Positions 41,030 through 52,205 of a stretch of 64,000 bases of DNA are shown one piece after another (the first letter of the stretch is position 1; each line of letters opens with the position of its first letter). The DNA comes from Pseudoflavonifractor sp. An44. GTDB taxonomy: Bacteria > Bacillota > Clostridia > Oscillospirales > Oscillospiraceae. The stretch is from contig NZ_NFIH01000003.1 in the NCBI RefSeq assembly GCF_002161675.1, positions 62,001-126,000 on the forward strand, in the 5' to 3' direction. Made by a program: the position numbers and the translations under genes. The notes under the pieces were generated by a model. It did not search any database, was not told the DNA's origin, and was given only the letters and a program-made list of their open reading frames with translations.

Positions 41030-41040
41030 GGTGACCCACC

Positions 41041-44000
41041 ATGCCCTACACCGAAGCCAACTATGAAAACGCCGTGGTTCGTCTGTTCGTGGACGAGCTG
41101 GGCTATACCCACCTCTACGGCCCCGACGTGGAGCGGGACTACCACAGCCCCCTCTACGAGGACGGGCTGTGGTCTGCTCTGGCCCGCCTCAACCCCAGAC
41201 TGCCCCAGGCGGCCATCCAGGAGGCGGTGGACAAGCTGCGCACCTTCGACACGGGCACCCTGTTACAGAAAAATATCACCTTCACCGACTACCTGCAAAA
41301 CGGCGTCCCGGTGAAGTTCTGGGAGGGGGGCGAGGAGCGCTCGGCCCTGGTGTATCTGGTGGACTACCAAGACCCCGAAAATAACGACTTTGTGGTGGCC
41401 AACCAGTGGACGGTGGTGGAGAACTCGGAGAAGCGCCCGGATGTGGTGCTGTTCGTCAACGGCTTGCCCCTGGTGGTGATGGAGCTGAAATCCCCCTCAA
41501 GGGAGGAGACGGACGCCTCGGCAGCCTTCCGCCAACTGCGCAACTACATGCACGAGATCCCCTCCCTGTTTATCTACAACCAGGTGTGCGTCATCAGCGA
41601 CCTATTCACCACCAAGGCGGGCACCATTACCTCCGGTGAGGACCGCTTCATGGCGTGGAAAACCAAGGACGGCAGCTATGAGAACACCAAGGCGGCCCAG
41701 TTTGACACCTTCTTTGAGGGTATCTTTCAAAAAGAGCGGCTTCTGGACATCCTGAAAAACTTCATCTGCTTTAATCTGGACGGGGAAAAGACCTTTAAAA
41801 TCCTGGCGGGGTATCACCAGTATTTCGCCGTGCGCAAGGCCATTGCCTCCACCCAGCACGCCACCCAGACCGACGGCAAGGGCGGCGTATTCTGGCACAC
41901 CCAGGGCAGCGGAAAGTCCCTGTCCATGGTCTTTTATGCCCATCTGCTCCAGCAGGCCCTGGAGAGCCCCACGGTGGTGGTCATCACCGACCGCAACGAC
42001 CTGGACGACCAGCTCTATGGGCAGTTTTGCCGCTGCCGGGAGTTCCTGCGCCAGACGCCCCAGCAGGCCGAGAGCCGGGAGCATTTGCGGGAGCTGTTGG
42101 AGAACCGCCAGGCCAACGGCATCATCTTCACCACCATGCAGAAGTTTGAGGCGTACGACCGCCCCCTGTCCCAGCGGCGCAACATTGTGGTCATGGCCGA
42201 CGAGGCCCACCGGGGCCAATACGGCCTGACGGACAAGGTGGTGACCCACAAGCGGGAGGACGGAACCCTGGAGGCCCGCACGGTGGTGGGCACTGCCCGC
42301 CTCATCCGGGACAGTCTGCCCGGGGCCACCTACATCGGCTTTACGGGCACCCCCATCTCCTCCAAGGACCGGAGCACCCGGGAGGTGTTCGGGGAGTACA
42401 TCGACATTTACGACATGACCCAGGCGGTGGAGGACGGGGCCACCCGCCCGGTGTTCTATGAGAGCCGGGTCATCCACTTGAAGCTGGACGAGAACACCCT
42501 GCGGCTCATCGACGCCGAGTATGACCTGTTGGCCCAGAACGCCGACCCGGCGGTGATTGAAAAGAGCAAAAAGGAGCTGGGCAAGCTGGAGGCCATTCTG
42601 GGAGCGGACGAGACGGTGAACTCTCTGGTGGACGACATTCTGGACCATTATGAGAATTACCGGGCGGATTTGCTCACAGGCAAGGCCATGATCGTGGCCT
42701 ACTCCCGCCCCATCGCTATGAAAATCTACCAGCGAATCCTGGATTTGCGCCCCGGCTGGACGGAAAAGGTGGGGGTGGTGATGACCCAGGGCAACGGAGA
42801 CGATGAGGAGTGGCGGAAGGTCATCGGCAACAAGGCCCACAAGGAGGAGCTGGCCCGGAAGTTCAAGGACAACAACTCCCCCATGAAGATTGCCATTGTG
42901 GTGGACATGTGGCTGACCGGGTTTGACGTGCCATCTCTGGCCACCATGTACGTGTATAAGTTTATGGCAGGCCACAACCTGATGCAGGCCATCGCACGGG
43001 TCAACCGGGTGTTTGGAGACAAGGAAGGCGGCCTGGTGGTGGACTATGTGGGCATTGCCGGGGCCTTGAAACAGGCCATGAACGACTACACCGCCCGAGA
43101 TCGGAAGAACTACGGGGACCCCGACATCAAACAGACTGCCTACCCCAAGTTCCTGGAGAAGCTGGAGGTGTGCCGGGACCTGTTCCATGGCTACGACTAT
43201 TCCGCCTTCTTTACTGGGGACGATTTGGCCCGTGGGCGGGTCATTGCCGGGGGCACAGACTTTTTGCTGGGCAAGGTGCGAGACGAGCAGAACCTGCCCG
43301 AGAAGGAGCGCACCCCCAACGTGTACATCAAGCAGGCGCTGCTGCTGCGTCAGGCCCTGTCCCTGTGCTCCAGTTTGGTGGAGCGCCACGACAGCGCCGA
43401 AGCCTCCTATTTTGAGGCGGTGCGCACCATGTTGGTGCGCCTGACCATGGGGGGCGAGGGCAAGAAATACTCCTTGAAGGAGGTCAACGCCCGCATCAAC
43501 GAGCTGTTGAAGCACTCCATCCAGAGTGAGGGGGTCATCAACCTGTTTTCCGATGCGGACACGGAGTTCTCCCTCTTTGACCCCAAATTCCTGGAGGAAG
43601 TGGCCCGGATGAAGGAGAAAAACCTGGCCGTGGAGCTGCTGAAAAAGCTGCTGGCGGAGCAGGTGACCCTGTACCGCCGTACCAACGTGGTCAAATCCGA
43701 GCAGTTCTCCCAGCGGATGAAAGAGCTGATGAAGCGCTACATCAACGGCCTCATCACCAATGAAGAGGTCATCGCCGAGCTGATGAAGATGGCCCAGGAC
43801 ATCCGGCAGGCCCACCAGCTGGGCGAGCAGCTGGGCCTGAGCCAGGAGGAGTTGGCCTTCTACGACGCCCTCACCAAGCCCCAGGCGGTGAAAGATTTCT
43901 ATTCCAATGAGGAGCTGGTGACCCTGACCCGGGAACTCACCGAGGTGCTGCGCAAAAGCCGCACCATTGACTGGCAGAAGAAGGAAGCGGCCCGGGCCGG

Positions 44001-44118
44001 GATGCGAAAGATGGTAAAACGCCTGTTGAGACGGTACAAATACCCCCCGGAAGGGGTGGAGGATGCCATTCAGACGGTGATGAGCCAGTGCGAGATGTGG
44101 ACGGACAATGTGGCGTAA
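41041..44118 (+). CDS. hsdR: Type I restriction enzyme subunit HsdR
   Basis: The protein has 1025 residues. The N-terminal PD-(D/E)xK nuclease is visible as RPDVVLF (D134) and MELK (E148, K150). The translocase follows, with Walker A QGSGKS (288-293), DEAHR (from D387) and GFTGTPIS. A helical C-terminal region closes the protein. It translocates and cuts unmodified DNA as part of the HsdR2M2S complex. A GAGGTGACCCACC leader precedes the ATG. All catalytic motifs are intact, so the system looks functional. Confidence 0.96.
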   Translation: MPYTEANYENAVVRLFVDELGYTHLYGPDVERDYHSPLYEDGLWSALARLNPRLPQAAIQEAVDKLRTFDTGTLLQKNITFTDYLQNGVPVKFWEGGEERSALVYLVDYQDPENNDFVVANQWTVVENSEKRPDVVLFVNGLPLVVMELKSPSREETDASAAFRQLRNYMHEIPSLFIYNQVCVISDLFTTKAGTITSGEDRFMAWKTKDGSYENTKAAQFDTFFEGIFQKERLLDILKNFICFNLDGEKTFKILAGYHQYFAVRKAIASTQHATQTDGKGGVFWHTQGSGKSLSMVFYAHLLQQALESPTVVVITDRNDLDDQLYGQFCRCREFLRQTPQQAESREHLRELLENRQANGIIFTTMQKFEAYDRPLSQRRNIVVMADEAHRGQYGLTDKVVTHKREDGTLEARTVVGTARLIRDSLPGATYIGFTGTPISSKDRSTREVFGEYIDIYDMTQAVEDGATRPVFYESRVIHLKLDENTLRLIDAEYDLLAQNADPAVIEKSKKELGKLEAILGADETVNSLVDDILDHYENYRADLLTGKAMIVAYSRPIAMKIYQRILDLRPGWTEKVGVVMTQGNGDDEEWRKVIGNKAHKEELARKFKDNNSPMKIAIVVDMWLTGFDVPSLATMYVYKFMAGHNLMQAIARVNRVFGDKEGGLVVDYVGIAGALKQAMNDYTARDRKNYGDPDIKQTAYPKFLEKLEVCRDLFHGYDYSAFFTGDDLARGRVIAGGTDFLLGKVRDEQNLPEKERTPNVYIKQALLLRQALSLCSSLVERHDSAEASYFEAVRTMLVRLTMGGEGKKYSLKEVNARINELLKHSIQSEGVINLFSDADTEFSLFDPKFLEEVARMKEKNLAVELLKKLLAEQVTLYRRTNVVKSEQFSQRMKELMKRYINGLITNEEVIAELMKMAQDIRQAHQLGEQLGLSQEELAFYDALTKPQAVKDFYSNEELVTLTRELTEVLRKSRTIDWQKKEAARAGMRKMVKRLLRRYKYPPEGVEDAIQTVMSQCEMWTDNVA

Positions 44119-44125
44119 TCAAATA

Positions 44126-44154
44126 GCAAAGGGCGGGGAAATCCCGCCCCTTGC
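44126..44154 (+). terminator. Weak terminator hairpin after hsdR
   Basis: GCAA-GGGCGGG pairs with CCCGCCC-TTGC. There is little U-run, and the alaS promoter begins at once. Confidence 0.5.
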
Positions 44155-44155
44155 C

Positions 44156-44425
44156 TTGACATCTGGCAAGAATGTGATAAAATGTAACAGCTAAAGACAA
44201 TGGCGGAGCCAAAGAGCCACCAGCGGCCCAAAGCGAGGGGGGAGAGTGAGAGCCCCCGGCAAGTGCGGTTTCTCTGCGCCACTCCGTTTCGTCTCCTGCG
44301 AGGAGCAGGGCGGCCCATCCCCGTTATCGGATGACTGGAGATGTCCTTGCCGAGGATAAACAGGGTGGTACCGTGAAGCGTAGGCTTTGCCCCTGTGGTT
44401 TGGCAAGGGCTTTTATTTTGTTAAT
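44156..44425 (+). promoter_or_regulatory. alaS promoter and T-box riboswitch leader
   Basis: TTGACA (44156-44161), 16 bases, TAAAAT (44178-44183). The leader from about 44190 is rich in stems and holds the T-box core AGGGTGGTACCGTG (44362-44375). A terminator follows, GGCTTTGCC with GGCAAGGGC (44383-44410), and TTTTATTTT. Uncharged tRNA binding the T-box would favour readthrough into the alanyl-tRNA synthetase gene. I could not fix the specifier codon by eye. Confidence 0.92.
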
Positions 44426-44448
44426 TTTTAAAATGGAGGTATAGACCC

Positions 44449-47103
<2,655 letters not shown>

Positions 47104-47241
47104 GCCGCCGCCCAGCGAGCGCAAGCGAGCCACGCCCTCGGCGTGTCAATTGCGGCCCTGTGGCCGCAATTGGCGCAGGGCGAATTCACTTCGCCCAAGC
47201 AAAATAAAATCAAGGGCCCCATTCCGGCCTGACGGAATGGG
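47104..47241. repeat. Palindrome-rich insert between alaS and its duplicated 3' end
   Basis: Four stems lie in about 138 bases: CACGCC/GGCGTG, AATTGCGGCC/GGCCGCAATT, GGGCGAA/TTCGCCC and CCCATTCCG/CGGAATGGG. No gene is present. It looks like a small palindromic element that arrived together with, or caused, the partial duplication of alaS. Confidence 0.6.
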
Positions 47242-47322
47242 AACGGCGGCAAAGACCCCCTGATGGGGGACAATGCCCTGGCTATGGTGGATAACGTTGT
47301 CTCTATGAAATTGGGCCTGTAA
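47242..47322 (+). pseudogene. Duplicated 3' end of alaS (26 codons plus stop)
   Basis: Its translation NGGKDPLMGDNALAMVDNVV and on to MKLGL plus stop repeats the last residues of AlaS with only a few changes. About 40 bases around the last third are nearly identical to 47055-47098. There is no start codon or ribosome-binding site, so it is not a gene. Confidence 0.85.
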
Positions 47323-47360
47323 GCAATCCCGTAAAATGCAATCGAAAAGGAGTTGATACC

Positions 47361-47699
47361 ATGTCTGATTGCCTCTTTTGTAAGATCGCAGCGGGGGAGA
47401 TTCCCTCCAAGCGGGTGTATGAGGACGAGGTGTGCGTGGCCTTCTACGACATCGACCCCCAGGCACCCACCCACTTCCTGGTGATTCCCCGCCAGCACAT
47501 CGCCTCTGTGGCAGAGGTTAGCGAGGACAACGCCGCCCTGGCAGGCCACATGCTGGCCGTCATCGCCAAGGTGGCAAAGGACCTGGGCCTGGACAGCTAC
47601 CGTGTGGTGTCCAACTGCGGCGAGCAGGCGGGCCAGAGCGTGCATCACCTGCACTTCCACGTCCTGTCCGGCCGGGATATGACCTGGCCTCCGGGCTGA
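47361..47699 (+). CDS. HIT family protein (HinT-like nucleotide hydrolase)
   Basis: The 112-residue protein begins CLFCKIAAGEIPS, with a zinc-type Cys pair, and ends with the histidine triad HHLHFHVLSGR. This matches HinT/PKCI-like purine nucleoside phosphoramidases, which hydrolyse AMP-lysine or related adducts. AAAGGAGTTG precedes the ATG. Placement just after alaS is interesting because HinT proteins act on aminoacyl-adenylates, though co-transcription is not shown. Confidence 0.92.
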   Translation: MSDCLFCKIAAGEIPSKRVYEDEVCVAFYDIDPQAPTHFLVIPRQHIASVAEVSEDNAALAGHMLAVIAKVAKDLGLDSYRVVSNCGEQAGQSVHHLHFHVLSGRDMTWPPG

Positions 47700-47700
47700 G

Positions 47701-47886
47701 CCCATTTTGAAAGGCCCGGATGGGCCTTCCAAAATGAACGGGGATTGCATGGGAAATGGGGCTCGATTTCTTACGAAAAAGTCACCCCATTTCCCATGAG
47801 AAGTGTTATTTTCCCGGCACATGTGGCGTGAAAATAACAGGATTTCAATTTATTTTCCCGCCTGCGGGCGGGAAAACTCTGCGAGG
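47701..47886 (-). repeat. Hairpin repeat family 2, copy 3 (inverted)
   Basis: Read on the minus strand it begins CTCGCAGAG (47885-47877). Hairpin 1 is TTTTCCCGCC/GGCGGGAAAA (47876-47853). Hairpin 2 is GTTATTTTC/GAAAATAAC (47838-47805). Hairpin 3 is CATGGGAAATG/CATTTCCCATG (47798-47748), enclosing the same roughly 29-base loop as copy 2 with the shared core GTGACTTTTTCGTAAG. A terminal CATTTTG..AAGGCCC hairpin (47701-47736) takes the place of the last stem of copy 2. It starts two bases after the HIT gene stop. Confidence 0.75.
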
Positions 47887-47906
47887 CTTTGGCAGAGCAC
47901 GAGAAA

Positions 47907-47940
47907 GCTGCTCCCAGTGAAACCTGGGGGCGGCTTTTTT
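47907..47940 (+). terminator. Intrinsic terminator
   Basis: GCTGCTCCCAG pairs with CTGGGGGCGGC (with G-U pairs) and is followed by TTTTTT. It probably ends the HIT gene transcript. Confidence 0.8.
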
Positions 47941-48074
47941 ATGCAACGGTTCCTTTCTCTCGGCATACACTGGGATGCTGCCCGAAAACCATGGGTGCTT
48001 TGTACAAAAAAGACAGGGAGAGATCGTCAATTCGAGGGGAGTTTGCCAAAAAGACCACAGATGTGTTTTTGACG

Positions 48075-48103
48075 TTGACAGATGTCCTTCCTGGAACTAT
48101 AAT
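48075..48103 (+). promoter_or_regulatory. serC-serA promoter
   Basis: Consensus TTGACA (48075-48080), 17 bases, consensus TATAAT (48098-48103). Confidence 0.9.
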
Positions 48104-48167
48104 GTCATATAACACACTAAAGCGATAACATGATAGTGTGAAAAATCTCAGAGAGGAGAAACTGCTC

Positions 48168-49256
48168 ATGGGCAATCAACGTGTATACAACTTTTCCGCA
48201 GGCCCTTCCATGCTCCCGCTGGAAGTCCTCACCCGAGCCGGGTCAGAGATCACCAATTATCAGGGCTCCGGCATGTCAGTGATGGAGATGAGCCACCGAT
48301 CTAAGGTTTTTGACAAGATTTTTCAGGACACCAAGGAGCGGTTCATTCGCCTGTTCCATGTGCCTGACAACTATAAGGTGCTGTTTTTGCAGGGGGGTGC
48401 TTCGGGCCAGTTCTCCATGGTGCCCCTGAACCTCATTGGCAGGACGGGGAAGGCGGACTATGCCGTTACCGGAAACTTCTCCAACATTGCCTATAAGGAG
48501 GCCAAAAAGTACGGCCAGATCAATCTGGCCGCCTCCAGCGAGGACCAAAACCACACCTATATTCCCACCCAGGACCAGCTGAAGCTGGACCCGGAGGCCA
48601 GCTACTTCCACTACTGCGCCAACAACACCATCTACGGCACCGAGTGGCAGTATGTGCCCGACACCGGGAACGTGCCTCTGGTGTGCGACATGTCCTCCGA
48701 CTTCATGAGCCGGGTGGTGGATGTGTCCAAGTATGGCATCATCTACGGCGGCGCTCAGAAGAATCTGGCCCCGGCGGGTCTCACCATCGCCATTGTCCGG
48801 GAGGACCTGGCGGGCCACGAGCTGCCCTACACCCCCCTCATCATGAACTATAAGACCATGATCGACAAGGACTCCATGTACAACACGCCCCCCTGCTGGT
48901 GCATCTACATGCTGGGGCTGGTGCTGGAGTGGCTGGAAGAGCGGGGCGGTGTGGAAGGCATGGAAAAGATCAAGCACGCCAAGGCCCAGCTGCTCTATGA
49001 CGTGCTGGACGACTCCAAGCTGTTCACCTGCCCGGCCCAGAAGGGGAGCCGTTCCGACATGAACGTCACCTTCCGTACCGGAAACGCCGATCTGGACGCC
49101 AAGTTTGTCTCCGAGGCCACGGCGGCGGGCTTTGTCAACCTCAAGGGCCACCGCAATGTGGGAGGCATGCGGGCCTCCATCTACAACGCCATGCCCACCG
49201 AAGGGGTGGAGAAGCTGGCGGACTTCATCCGGGCCTTTGACCAGGTCAACGGCTGA
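48168..49256 (+). CDS. serC: Phosphoserine aminotransferase
   Basis: The 362-residue PLP enzyme begins VYNFSAGPSMLP and has LQGGASGQFSMVP and the PLP lysine in GGAQKNLAPAG. It converts 3-phosphohydroxypyruvate to phosphoserine. The ATG at 48168 follows AGAGGAGAA; an in-frame ATG ten codons earlier precedes that site. serA follows after 16 bases, giving the first two steps of serine synthesis in reverse order. The serB step is not visible here. Confidence 0.95.
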   Translation: MGNQRVYNFSAGPSMLPLEVLTRAGSEITNYQGSGMSVMEMSHRSKVFDKIFQDTKERFIRLFHVPDNYKVLFLQGGASGQFSMVPLNLIGRTGKADYAVTGNFSNIAYKEAKKYGQINLAASSEDQNHTYIPTQDQLKLDPEASYFHYCANNTIYGTEWQYVPDTGNVPLVCDMSSDFMSRVVDVSKYGIIYGGAQKNLAPAGLTIAIVREDLAGHELPYTPLIMNYKTMIDKDSMYNTPPCWCIYMLGLVLEWLEERGGVEGMEKIKHAKAQLLYDVLDDSKLFTCPAQKGSRSDMNVTFRTGNADLDAKFVSEATAAGFVNLKGHRNVGGMRASIYNAMPTEGVEKLADFIRAFDQVNG

Positions 49257-49272
49257 GACAGGGGGAACCATC

Positions 49273-50439
49273 ATGTTTCGTATCAAAACCATGAATAAAA
49301 TTGCCCAAGTTGGGCTCAACCAGTTCCCCGCCGACTACCAGGTGGGGGACAGCGTGGAGGGGGAGGAGGGCATTCTGGTCCGCTCCGCCAAACTCCACGA
49401 CTACCCCTTCCCCGACACCCTGTGGGGCATCGCCCGGGCGGGGGCAGGCACCAACAACATCCCGGTGGCCGAGTGTGCCCAGAAGGGCATTGTGGTGTTC
49501 AACACCCCCGGGGCCAACGCCAACGGCGTGAAGGAGCTGGTGCTTGCCGCCCTGCTCATGGCCTCCCGGGACCTGGTGGGGGGCGTGGAATGGGTGAAGG
49601 CCCAGGCCGCCACCCCCGACACCGATGTGGCCGCTGCCGTGGAGAAGGGCAAGTCCGCCTTTGTGGGCCCCGAGCTGTACCGCAAGACCCTGGGTGTCAT
49701 CGGCCTGGGCGCCATCGGCGCTCTGGTGGCCAATGCGGCCCTGTCCCTGGGAATGGAAGTGTACGGCTATGACCCCTTCCTGTCGGTGGACACCGCCCTG
49801 CGCCTGGACCGCCACGTGCATGTGGTCAAGGATGTGGCCGAGCTGTACCGGGTCAGCGACTATGTGACCATCCACGTGCCCTATACCCCCGACACCCGCC
49901 ACACCATCAACGCCGACACCATTGCCCAGATGAAGGACGGGGTGCGCATGGTCAATCTGGCCCGTGGCGAGCTGGTGGATGACGAGGCCATGATGGCCGC
50001 TTTGGAGCGCGGCAAGGTGGCCCGCTACGTCACCGACTTCCCCAACAATACCATTACCCTGGCCCCCAACGTGGTGCCCATTCCCCACCTGGGCGCCTCC
50101 ACTCCCGAGAGCGAGGACAACTGCGCCATCATGGCCGCCCAGCAGCTGCGGGACTTCCTGGAAAACGGCAACATCAAAAACTCCGTGAACTTCCCCAACG
50201 TGGAGATGGAGCGGTCCGGGGTGCAGCGTCTGTGCATCATCCACCGCAACATCCCTGCCATGCTGGCCAACATCACCGCCCAGCTCTCCGGCGACGGGGT
50301 GAACGTGGAGAACATGACCAACAAGTCCCGGGGGGACTTCGCCTACACCCTGGTGGATGTGGGGTCTGCCGTAGAAGAGAGCGTCATTGACGACATCCGT
50401 GCCATTGACGGCATCATCCGGGTGAGAGTCATCTCTTGA
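49273..50439 (+). CDS. serA: D-3-phosphoglycerate dehydrogenase
   Basis: The protein has 388 residues. The NAD-binding fold is LGVIGLGAIGALVAN, the catalytic Arg region is MVNLARGELVDDEAM, and the His region is PIPHLGASTPESEDN. A C-terminal ACT domain (about 315-388; LCIIHRNIPAMLANIT) probably senses serine. It oxidises 3-phosphoglycerate as the first step of serine synthesis. The product feeds the cysteine branch at cysK. The ATG follows AGGGGGA. Confidence 0.94.
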   Translation: MFRIKTMNKIAQVGLNQFPADYQVGDSVEGEEGILVRSAKLHDYPFPDTLWGIARAGAGTNNIPVAECAQKGIVVFNTPGANANGVKELVLAALLMASRDLVGGVEWVKAQAATPDTDVAAAVEKGKSAFVGPELYRKTLGVIGLGAIGALVANAALSLGMEVYGYDPFLSVDTALRLDRHVHVVKDVAELYRVSDYVTIHVPYTPDTRHTINADTIAQMKDGVRMVNLARGELVDDEAMMAALERGKVARYVTDFPNNTITLAPNVVPIPHLGASTPESEDNCAIMAAQQLRDFLENGNIKNSVNFPNVEMERSGVQRLCIIHRNIPAMLANITAQLSGDGVNVENMTNKSRGDFAYTLVDVGSAVEESVIDDIRAIDGIIRVRVIS

Positions 50440-50475
50440 CAAGCGCCCAATCCCCGGATAGTATGAAACCAAGAC

Positions 50476-50512
50476 ACAGCCTGCGAATCGGTGTGGTTCG
50501 CAGGCTGTTTTT
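50476..50512 (+). terminator. Intrinsic terminator of serCA
   Basis: ACAGCCTGCGAA pairs with TTCGCAGGCTGT and is followed by TTTT. Confidence 0.88.
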
Positions 50513-50530
50513 ATGGAGAGAGGTGTGGAT

Positions 50531-51055
50531 ATGTCCACGAAAATTTATGGCGTGAAAGGGGAGGACGGGCGTAAGCTCAGCCGCCCGCTGCTGCGTTTAG
50601 CCGCCCGCAAGTACGGCTGGGGAGAGCTGCCGGAGCTGGAGTACAGTGATCGGGGCAAGCCCCTCATCCCCGGGGAGGGTCGCTGGCTGTCTCTGTCCCA
50701 CTCGGGGGGCTACGCCCTGTGCGCCCTGTCGGAGTGTCCTGTGGGGGTGGACATTGAGCTGGTGAAGTCCCATCGGCCCGGCTTGCCCGCCTTTTGTTTT
50801 GCAGAGGAGGAAATGCCCCTCTTTGACGGCACCGACGGGAGTTTTACCCGCCTGTGGACCCTGAAAGAGAGCTTTTGCAAGCTGGGAGACACCCCCCTGT
50901 ACCCGCCCCGGAAGGTGCCTGTGCCCCCTCCCTGTCCCCACAAGAGCTACGAGGGGGAGGGGTGGTGGGCCTCCGTGTGCTGCCAGGATACTCCGCCGGA
51001 GACCATCGAATGGGTGAACTTGGAGGATCTTGTAGAAGTTTTTACCACTCCTTAA
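50531..51055 (+). CDS. 4'-phosphopantetheinyl transferase superfamily protein (Sfp-like)
   Basis: The 174-residue protein is short for Sfp. Key motifs are LSHSGGYALCAL, VGVDIELVKS (metal-binding D and E) and LWTLKESFCKL. It transfers phosphopantetheine from CoA to carrier proteins. No polyketide or peptide synthetase lies nearby, so the target is unknown and may be the fatty-acid carrier. The ATG at 50531 follows GAGAGAGGTG. Confidence 0.88.
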   Translation: MSTKIYGVKGEDGRKLSRPLLRLAARKYGWGELPELEYSDRGKPLIPGEGRWLSLSHSGGYALCALSECPVGVDIELVKSHRPGLPAFCFAEEEMPLFDGTDGSFTRLWTLKESFCKLGDTPLYPPRKVPVPPPCPHKSYEGEGWWASVCCQDTPPETIEWVNLEDLVEVFTTP

Positions 51056-51119
51056 GGAAACCTTAACCGGGTCTGAGGGAAAATCTAAGATGCCTTTGGT
51101 ACACTAGGAGAGAACTAGG

Positions 51120-52205
51120 ATGAAGGAGAACAAAGGCATGAACGTCCTGATTTTGACTGGAAAATTTGGTATGGGGCACTGGTCTGCCTCCCAAGCGTTG
51201 CAGCAGCAGCTGGAGCGGGAGGGGCACCAGGTGCACACCGTGGATTTTTTTGACTACGCCATGCCCGAGCTGGCCCCCACCATCTACCGGATGTTTGGGT
51301 GGCTGGTGAAGTACGGCGGCGGTCTCTATAACCTGTTCCACCGCCTGACCCGCAACGTGGAGGGGGACATGCCCCTGGCCGGGGCGTGGGTGGAGTATCT
51401 GGAAGAGCTGCTCTTTGAGACGGGGGCGGATGTGGTGGTGTCCACCCATCCCGTGTGCTCCTCGGTGGTGGCCCGGTACAAGCGGGAGGGGGGCGTGATG
51501 CCCCTGGTGACCTGCATCACCGACGTGACCAGCCACAGCGAGTGGATCCACCCCGGCACCGACTGCTATCTGGTGGCCTCGCACCAGGTGCGCCAGGGGC
51601 TGGTGGAGAAGGGGGTGGAGGCAGAGCGGATTCTGGTCTCCGGCATTCCCGTGGGCCAGCAGTTCACCGGAGGGAAACCCAACCGGGGCCAGCGGGAACT
51701 GCTCATCATGGGGGGCGGCCTGGGGCTGATGCCCCGGCGGGACCGCTTCTATGAGCAGCTCAACGACCTGCCCGGGGTCCACGTGACCATTCTCACCGGG
51801 CGCAATGAGAAGCTGTATCAGCGCCTCCACGGGAAATATGAGAACATTGAGGTGGTGGGTTTCACCACCCAGGTGGACCAGTACATGGCCCGGGCCCACC
51901 TGATGCTGTCCAAGCCCGGAGGCATCACCGTCTTTGAGGCCATTGCCAGCCGCCTGCCCATGCTGGTGTGGGCCCCCTTCCTGGACCAGGAGCGGGAGAA
52001 CGCCCGGTTCCTGCTGGAGGCGGGGATGGCCCGCCTGGCGGACAAGGAGGAGGAGGCCTGCCTGTGGGCCATTGAGAGCACTTTGTACGACGAGGCAGGG
52101 CTGGCCAGTATGCGCCGAGCCATGGAGAAGGCCTCCAACACCATGTGCCGGGCGGCGGTATGCGCCGTGGTGGAGCAGCTGGCCGGAGAGAAGGTGTACG
52201 CATGA
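51120..52205 (+). CDS. Processive diacylglycerol glycosyltransferase (UgtP/MGDG synthase-like, GT28)
   Basis: The protein has 361 residues. Its N-terminal domain has LTGKFGMGHWSASQAL, as in MGDG synthases, and its donor domain has LLIMGGGLGLMP and KPGGITVFEAIASRLP. It adds glucose or galactose from a UDP sugar to diacylglycerol at the inner membrane face, giving glycolipids or teichoic acid anchors. The stop overlaps the start of a flippase-like membrane gene (ATGA), which suggests coupling of synthesis and transport. Confidence 0.88.
   Translation: MKENKGMNVLILTGKFGMGHWSASQALQQQLEREGHQVHTVDFFDYAMPELAPTIYRMFGWLVKYGGGLYNLFHRLTRNVEGDMPLAGAWVEYLEELLFETGADVVVSTHPVCSSVVARYKREGGVMPLVTCITDVTSHSEWIHPGTDCYLVASHQVRQGLVEKGVEAERILVSGIPVGQQFTGGKPNRGQRELLIMGGGLGLMPRRDRFYEQLNDLPGVHVTILTGRNEKLYQRLHGKYENIEVVGFTTQVDQYMARAHLMLSKPGGITVFEAIASRLPMLVWAPFLDQERENARFLLEAGMARLADKEEEACLWAIESTLYDEAGLASMRRAMEKASNTMCRAAVCAVVEQLAGEKVYA

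Noticed and set aside
44190-44425. The alaS leader considered as another riboswitch class or a small gene.
   Set aside because: The AGGGTGGTACCGTG core followed by a terminator and alaS is diagnostic of a T-box.
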